Below are positions 58,705-64,000 of a stretch of DNA of 64,000 nucleotides, piece by piece. The number at the start of each line of letters is the position of its first letter. Positions within the stretch are counted from its first letter, which is position 1. A program made the position numbers and the translations under genes. The stretch is from NCBI GenBank assembly GCA_016714765.1, contig JADKCF010000006.1:1-64000 (forward strand), written 5' to 3'. The notes beneath the pieces are model-generated. The model was not told where the DNA came from. It saw only the letters and a list, made by a program, of their open reading frames with translations, and ran no database searches. The DNA comes from Saprospiraceae bacterium. Its GTDB lineage: Bacteria > Bacteroidota > Bacteroidia > Chitinophagales > Saprospiraceae.

Positions 58705-58728
58705 CCCACAATTTCCCACTTTTTACCA
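58705..58728 (-). promoter_or_regulatory. MraZ operator: three direct repeats at 10-bp spacing
   Basis: On the minus strand TGGT (58728-58725), TGGG (58718-58715) and TGGG (58708-58705) recur every 10 bp, within GTGGGAAATT and GTGGGAATCA. E. coli MraZ binds TGGG repeats at this spacing before its own gene. The site is immediately upstream of the -7 element, so bound MraZ would block initiation. Confidence 0.75.
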
Positions 58729-58783
58729 AAATAATATCAAAATATATATATTTTTTTTTTAATTTGTTTCGCTCTGTAATCAA

Positions 58784-59175
58784 ATATATGACACCTTGTA
58801 TTTTATTTGATTACAGAATGTAAAAATAGAGTCGAATTGTTAGGAAAATCAAGGCTAAGCCTTTCTCAGGTTGGATTTAAATATTATGCAAATTTATATG
58901 TATTTTATATAAAATTCAAATATATGTATGAATTTCTGATAAAGTGTATATAATACATATATATAGTAGTAATGTGATAATATTATAATGAAAATAAGTA
59001 TATAGTTAATATAACCAAAAAGTATAATTTGATTTAGCGTTTTTATATTGGTAAAAGTAGCTGCAGAGGTATTATCTCATATAATATCTATCAGATAATC
59101 CAAAATGCCGTCAAAAGAATGGATTACTTTGTAGCGATTTACAACAATAGAAAATCATCAAGATCTGAAGGTCTT
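58784..59175. other. AT-rich non-coding stretch upstream of the dcw promoter
   Basis: Very AT-rich sequence with runs such as TATATGTATTTTATATAAAA; no open frame with coding character. No hairpin with a T tail is obvious. It separates the dcw cluster from the ABC-2 permease gene, which points the same way. Confidence 0.45.
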
Positions 59176-59991
59176 CTAAATGTCTTTTTTTATAAAATTT
59201 CGATAAGCAATAAATATAAATATCAGGCTGTAAAATAAGGTCAGCATGATTGCATAATGGTACGGCAGCAGTATATTAAAATTCCATTCTTTATTGATAT
59301 AATAATCAGGTACTTTAAACAAAGGAAATGGCATTAAATCCTCTATGCTGTTCATAGGCCAGAAATTTCTACTTTGGTTTTTGAAATAATAAACATGTAC
59401 CAGCATAAATATAGGCTCCAGAATCATCACATACAAAAAGTAAAAGAGTATGGTTAGTGTTCCTTTACGAATCAAAAAAGCGAGCATCAACCCAAATGAC
59501 ATATAGCCCAGGCAAAGCAGAAAATATCGGGATATAGCCCAATTGTTGTCCAAAACCAATTCAATGTCAAAGCCATCGGTATGTATCATACCAATGATAA
59601 TAGTAGACACAGCGTATATTACAGTCGCAGCCAATGCCATCAGTATAACAGAACATAGCTTGGAGATAAAAAACTCTCTTCTGGTCAATCCAATAATAAT
59701 ATTTTGTCTCATCGTCCTATTACTGACTTCCGAAGTCACTAAATGAATAGCCAAAAACCCCAGACAAAAAGGCACGAGCCAGTTACCTACATACCCTTGA
59801 TAATCCCAAACGGTAGGAAACTCATAAAAGACCTTCGAACTGGGCATAGGTGGTGGCATGTTTTTAAATGCGTCTTTGCCAGCCAAAATGACAAATGGTG
59901 CCACCAATATATAAATCAGCCCAAGCGCCCTGAAAACTGCATTGTTTTTAAATTTTTTCCATTCCAGTACAAGGAGGTCTTTCATTGACAT
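59176..59991 (-). CDS. ABC-2 type permease
   Basis: A 271-residue membrane protein with about six helices. Helices lie near residues 22-37, 75-90, 107-132, 155-172, 175-205 and 245-263, with the first extracytoplasmic loop containing MPPPMPSSKVFYEFP. EVSNRTMRQNIIIGLTRREF is the cytoplasmic motif seen in ABC-2 permeases. No ATP-binding gene is adjacent on either side, so its partner must lie elsewhere. The ATG at 59985 (MKDLLVLEWKK) is an alternative start. Confidence 0.8.
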   Translation of the reverse strand: MSMKDLLVLEWKKFKNNAVFRALGLIYILVAPFVILAGKDAFKNMPPPMPSSKVFYEFPTVWDYQGYVGNWLVPFCLGFLAIHLVTSEVSNRTMRQNIIIGLTRREFFISKLCSVILMALAATVIYAVSTIIIGMIHTDGFDIELVLDNNWAISRYFLLCLGYMSFGLMLAFLIRKGTLTILFYFLYVMILEPIFMLVHVYYFKNQSRNFWPMNSIEDLMPFPLFKVPDYYINKEWNFNILLPYHYAIMLTLFYSLIFIFIAYRNFIKKDI

Positions 59992-60104
59992 CTGCTTTTT
60001 ATTTGCAAATCTAAAGTTTTTATCCTAAAAAGATAGTTTAAGGCTCTGATTTAATATCCTGATGCCATTCAAAACTTGGATGCTTAATCAAAATTAAAAA
60101 AATA

Positions 60105-60134
60105 ACCCCTGAAGTTATGGGGGACTTCAGGGGT
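60105..60134. terminator. perfect hairpin, possible bidirectional terminator
   Basis: ACCCCTGAAG and CTTCAGGGGT pair over a 10-nt loop. The minus strand continues with TATTTTTTTAATTTT. It is a second hairpin 90 bp beyond the terminator at 60222-60260. Confidence 0.65.
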
Positions 60135-60221
60135 CTATGTTTTCGGAATGAGATAATAATTAAAATGCAAATATGATGCCACTAATCTACTTTTATTAAT
60201 TACAATGGATAGGCTTTCAAT

Positions 60222-60260
60222 AAAAAAAGGCACTCAGAAGTGTTTCTGAATGCCTTTTTA
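60222..60260 (-). terminator. terminator of the giant surface-protein gene
   Basis: AAGGCA-C-TCAGAA pairs with TTCTGA-A-TGCCTT (one mismatch) with T runs on the minus strand. It starts 21 bp after the stop codon at 60281. Confidence 0.9.
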
Positions 60261-60280
60261 GTCAAAAATTGTATCGTATA

Positions 60281-63200
60281 TTATTTAATGTTCAGCATTT
60301 TCATGGTTTTCACTTCTTTGCCGAATGAAATTTCATAAATGAGGATACCAGTAACACCTATCTGATCTTTAGTGAGCCTGATGGTATTTTCACCCTTATT
60401 GAAATAGTCCTGATGCATGTACAACTGTCTTCCTGTAATATCCTTTACTTTGACAGATACATCTCCGGATTCAGGAAGATAGAAGTTGATACCAGTCTCG
60501 TTACCCCACGGATTCGGCGTATTTCCATGCAGAACAAATGTGTCCGATTTAGCATTGGAAACTCTCATCGTCAGAGGTCGTGCGTCACTTTGAGAAGTAT
60601 AGTATTCAGGTTTCAATGCCAGAGGCTGAATAGTCACAGCGGAAGACAACTTCTGATTTATGTCTGAGTTAACATCCAGGTAGAATAAAACATCTCCAGC
60701 TTTCACTTGGTTTGCTTTAATATCATGCCATGAAATATGCACCTCTCCATCTTTGTATGAGAAATTACCTTCATCTACATGCAGTGTACCTGATGTGAGT
60801 GATGCATTCCGAATATGATTCAAGTCCACAGTTAATTGGAATCCTTGCATATCCAGATTCTCTGAAGCATAGACCGGGATAATGTTTTGACCTGTGACAA
60901 TTGTTTGCTCTTCCATCATCATGGATAATGCAGTACTCCTATTATCAGTATTTCCTGTGAAGTTTGTCACATAACTGCTATTTACATCCCCGGTTTTCAC
61001 CCCTATCCAGTCAATTTTCATGCTGCTATTGAGTGATTCGATCTGATACTTTTCAGCAAAAGGTGTAAGGAAAGGATCTTTCGGGTCAGGGAAAACATAC
61101 TCCTTGTCCACCATTCTCCAGCTTGTATTGTTAGGGAATGTATTATTTATTCCCAAAATCAACTTTCTTAACTGTACAATATCTGATGCCGTTATTTTAC
61201 CATCTTTATTGACATCTGCTGCAATCATTTTATACGGTGAATTCAGCAACTCTGTCTTCAGGATATGTCTTTGTATAAAGATAAGGTCTAATGTGCTCAC
61301 CCCTTGAAGAGGGTTGTCATTTTTAGAAGGAACAACATCATACTGTCCGCCCGGATTCATCCAAGGGAATATATAGCGTCCTTCCTTATCAGACATATTA
61401 TCAGGCATATCACTTCCCTTAAGACCTATGGTGACTTCTGGTACATTTTGACCTACTTCGGTTCTTACATTTCCTGTCACAGTGACTAAGCCATTGGTGC
61501 AGAAACCATCCGGATCAACAGGTGTTGCCAAAGATGTGCATGAATCTATCACCACTCCATTTGACCAGAAAAATACTTTGATCGGAAAGTCTATTAAGAT
61601 ATCTGCACAGAAGTAGGTCCTTATTGTATCATTGATATTTGTTTTGCTGTAAGATGGTTTCACCTCCAGATTGTCGTTGCAACCAATCTCAATGATAGCA
61701 TGATTCTTAACATTATCCAGGACCATAGGTGGATCGGTGTCAAGCATGGCAGGGAAGGTTTTCTTACACCTTAGGTCTGTCTCGGTGTTGTCTGTCACAT
61801 TAACCTGGAAAACAAAGTTGGCTGTAAGATTTGAACATCCCTCTACAGCGGTTAATGTAACATTTGTAGTACCTGCTGCATACAAGTCGGAAATATTAAA
61901 TGAAGCCGAACTATTGATGCTGTTGCTTAGTGTCAGATTACATCCACTCGCTGAATGGAAAACACCTGAAAGTGTTGCTTCGCAAGTCATTGGATTTACT
62001 ACTAATGTCGTATCTGTAGGTCCAGTAATGATAGGCTGTTGTACAACCACCACTATTCTTTGTACTTTCAGGAATATACCATTTGTAGACCCTGCTGAAA
62101 TCTGGCATGAGTCCACCACTCTCCATGTCCTGAAGATAGTATCAGCACAAAGTGGTGTGGCAGCCGGCAAGTCATCCGTAAAGTTGATAGATATATCAGA
62201 GCAAGTTGCGTTGGATGTGTTTACTGTTGTCATGCCGGCCACTGCCGTCGTAATACCCTGACAGTTGTTCACAGTGATATCAGCCGGGAACGAGATGTCT
62301 GCAAGACTTACCGGATTATTGTTCACCACACTTATCAATTGTACACACTGTGTACTGTTGCCAGAATTATCTGTTGCAGTAAAAGTCCTTGTGATTTGTC
62401 CGACATTACACTGATTGAGATTAATAATAGGCAGTGATGTGATAGACAATCCTGCAGGGCAATTATCAGTTGCTGTGGCATTGCCGTAAGTGGACAATGG
62501 CGTAGCAGGATTGTAATTATTACAAGCTATAGTAATGTTGGCAGGACAAGTCAGAACGGGGTCTAATGTATCTCTTACTGTTACCTGTGCAGTACATGAA
62601 AGCGACTGATTATTATTTGTGTTTGTAACAGTCAAAGTCACAGTACGGACTCCTACATCATTACAGAAGAATATATCAGGATTTACCGTAGCTTGTATAT
62701 TAGTACACGCTCCTGTGCTTCCAGTGGAAATATCCTGTGGGCTTATATTGACTGAGCCATTTGCTCCAAGATATACAGTGATATTCTGTGTAGAACATGT
62801 AAGTGTACCCGGATCAACATTGACAGATGCATTAGCAGTTTTTGTACACCCATTGGCATCTGTTACCGTAACAGTATAAGTGGTATTGACTGTAGGCGAT
62901 ACAGTGATGGCAGATGTGGTGGCATTGGTATTCCACAAATATGACGTACCTCCTGATGCAGTTAGTGTTGTTGACTCCCCAAGACATATCATTAAATCAC
63001 CTGTAATCGCTGCATTTGGTAATGGATTTACCGTGACAGTTCTGGTAGATGTATTGACACAACCATTGGAATTAGTGCCTGTAACCGTATATGTGCTGGT
63101 AGCAGATGGTGTCACACTGATAGTGGTAGTCGTTGCTCCTGTACTCCATACATATGTAGACGCACCGGATACTGATAAAGAAGTCGACTGACCTGCACAT

Positions 63201-64000
63201 AGTACATTGGTTCCAGTGACACTCAAAACCGGTAGTGGATTGACTGTAACTGTTCTCGTGGATGTATTGATACACCCATTGGCATCTGTCGCAGTGACGG
63301 TATAAGTAGTGTTAGCTACCGGACTAACCGTTATTGCAGCAGTAGAAGCTCCTGTATTCCATACATAAGTAGATGCACCTCCTGCTGTCAAAGTTGTACT
63401 GTTTCCGATACAAATGGTATTGTTGCCGCTGATATTTACAGTGGGCAAAGGATTTACAGTAACAGTCCTCGTAGCCGTTCCGTTACAACCATTGATATCT
63501 GTCGCAGTGACAATATAAGTTGTGGTGGTAGCCGGTGATACCGAGATGGAAGTAGTTGTTGCATTGTTGCTCCATATATAAGCTATACCTCCAGAGGCTG
63601 TCAGAGACGTAGATGATCCGTTACAAATCACATTATTGCCAGTGATGGCCACATTTATGGTATTACCATTTACCGTGACAGTCCTGGTGGCAGAAGCCCG
63701 GCAACCGTTGATATCTGTAGCTGTTACCGTATATGTTGTGGTAGCGGCTGGGCTGACCGTTATAGCCGTTGTGGTGGCTCCGGTGTTCCATAGATAGGTA
63801 CTTCCTCCAGTAGCCGTCAATGTGGTGTTTTCATTGACACAAATGATGTTATCACCTGAGATACTGACGGTTGGTAAAGGATATACTACGATCTGTTTTG
63901 AGCCTGTGGCAGTACAACCATTGGCGTTGGTCACAGTTACCGTATAAGTCGTCGTTGCGACAGGGTTTACATTAAAGCTAGAAGTGGTAGCTCCTGTATT
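60281..64000 (-). CDS. giant repetitive T9SS surface protein, 5' part outside the window
   Basis: The reading frame runs off the right edge, so only the C-terminal 1240 or so residues are seen. In order: at least five Ig-like repeats of about 71 residues (PLPTVxISGxN-IC ... LTASGGxxYxWxTGAT ... TYTVTATDxNGC ... TRTVTVN), each with a Cys pair, resembling CHU_C-associated Ig domains. Then a HYR-like stretch (LDPVLTCPANITIACN), a further Cys-rich beta region, and a carboxypeptidase-regulatory-like domain (VTGNVRTEVGQNVPEVTIGL). A dockerin-like Ca site (AADVNKDGKITASDIVQLRK), a cohesin-like region and a type A sorting domain (GNTPNPWGNETGINFYLPE ... GKEVKTMKMLNIK) follow. Likely an adhesin or matrix protein. 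Confidence 0.9.
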   Translation of the reverse strand, partial: NTGATTSSFNVNPVATTTYTVTVTNANGCTATGSKQIVVYPLPTVSISGDNIICVNENTTLTATGGSTYLWNTGATTTAITVSPAATTTYTVTATDINGCRASATRTVTVNGNTINVAITGNNVICNGSSTSLTASGGIAYIWSNNATTTSISVSPATTTTYIVTATDINGCNGTATRTVTVNPLPTVNISGNNTICIGNSTTLTAGGASTYVWNTGASTAAITVSPVANTTYTVTATDANGCINTSTRTVTVNPLPVLSVTGTNVLCAGQSTSLSVSGASTYVWSTGATTTTISVTPSATSTYTVTGTNSNGCVNTSTRTVTVNPLPNAAITGDLMICLGESTTLTASGGTSYLWNTNATTSAITVSPTVNTTYTVTVTDANGCTKTANASVNVDPGTLTCSTQNITVYLGANGSVNISPQDISTGSTGACTNIQATVNPDIFFCNDVGVRTVTLTVTNTNNNQSLSCTAQVTVRDTLDPVLTCPANITIACNNYNPATPLSTYGNATATDNCPAGLSITSLPIINLNQCNVGQITRTFTATDNSGNSTQCVQLISVVNNNPVSLADISFPADITVNNCQGITTAVAGMTTVNTSNATCSDISINFTDDLPAATPLCADTIFRTWRVVDSCQISAGSTNGIFLKVQRIVVVVQQPIITGPTDTTLVVNPMTCEATLSGVFHSASGCNLTLSNSINSSASFNISDLYAAGTTNVTLTAVEGCSNLTANFVFQVNVTDNTETDLRCKKTFPAMLDTDPPMVLDNVKNHAIIEIGCNDNLEVKPSYSKTNINDTIRTYFCADILIDFPIKVFFWSNGVVIDSCTSLATPVDPDGFCTNGLVTVTGNVRTEVGQNVPEVTIGLKGSDMPDNMSDKEGRYIFPWMNPGGQYDVVPSKNDNPLQGVSTLDLIFIQRHILKTELLNSPYKMIAADVNKDGKITASDIVQLRKLILGINNTFPNNTSWRMVDKEYVFPDPKDPFLTPFAEKYQIESLNSSMKIDWIGVKTGDVNSSYVTNFTGNTDNRSTALSMMMEEQTIVTGQNIIPVYASENLDMQGFQLTVDLNHIRNASLTSGTLHVDEGNFSYKDGEVHISWHDIKANQVKAGDVLFYLDVNSDINQKLSSAVTIQPLALKPEYYTSQSDARPLTMRVSNAKSDTFVLHGNTPNPWGNETGINFYLPESGDVSVKVKDITGRQLYMHQDYFNKGENTIRLTKDQIGVTGILIYEISFGKEVKTMKMLNIK

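Noticed and set aside
58667..58783. Longer N terminus for mraZ
   Set aside because: It would cover the promoter and the three MraZ operator repeats, and is not family-like.

Overview
The window comes from an AT-rich genome of the phylum Bacteroidota. It probably belongs to the Saprospiria or a related marine or activated-sludge lineage, but that finer placement is an inference. The phylum call rests on several things: C-terminal type IX secretion (T9SS) sorting domains on two proteins, the DUF1501/DUF1800 pair, the ftsX-DUF3098-uppP-truB gene order, a dcw cluster without murF, murB or ddl, and several promoters of the Bacteroidota type (TAnnTTTG at -7).

Layout. 1-2750: a frameshifted tyrosine recombinase with an unusual N-terminal region, phased CCGTAA repeats, and a small zinc-ribbon protein. 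2990-8800 (minus): prmA, folD, truB, uppP, DUF3098, ftsX, pdhB. 8900-10010 (plus): two exported thioredoxin-fold proteins. 10110-15430: an MCE/MlaD protein and a cell-wall amidase, divergent from lptD (outer-membrane lipid and wall maintenance). 15480-18640: DUF1501/DUF1800 pair. 18770-23600: wecB, a glycosyltransferase and a YfhO-type membrane protein (surface polysaccharide). 23750-31780 (minus): sirtuin, Nnr repair enzyme, unknown exported protein, S4 protein, PPK2, DUF58, thioredoxin, DUF2892, paaG, paaD, PAP2. 31930-38810 (plus): aldo/keto reductase, sugar symporter, cellobiose phosphorylase, SDR, one-domain asparaginase. 38970-40720: ABC exporter. 40828-41192 (minus): two tandem tRNA-like RNAs of about 150 nt. 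41577-42604: an exported superoxide dismutase with a C-terminal extension. 43010-58670 (minus): the complete division and cell-wall (dcw) cluster, from mraZ (with a recognisable MraZ operator) to ftsZ. 59170-64000: an ABC-2 permease and the 3' part of a giant repetitive T9SS surface protein that runs off the window.

The most interesting unexplained signal is the pair of tRNA-like RNAs. Each has a cloverleaf with a Leu-type D arm and a normal T arm, an odd anticodon loop, and a hugely expanded variable arm whose base shows a compensatory base pair between the copies.

A second pattern affects how everything else is read. At least eleven genes, including essential ones (murE, lptD, uppP), are broken by small indels, mostly single bases in short homopolymers, and murD carries one in-frame TGA. 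Sequencing or assembly error is the simplest explanation. I therefore report those genes at full span and give the position of each break.
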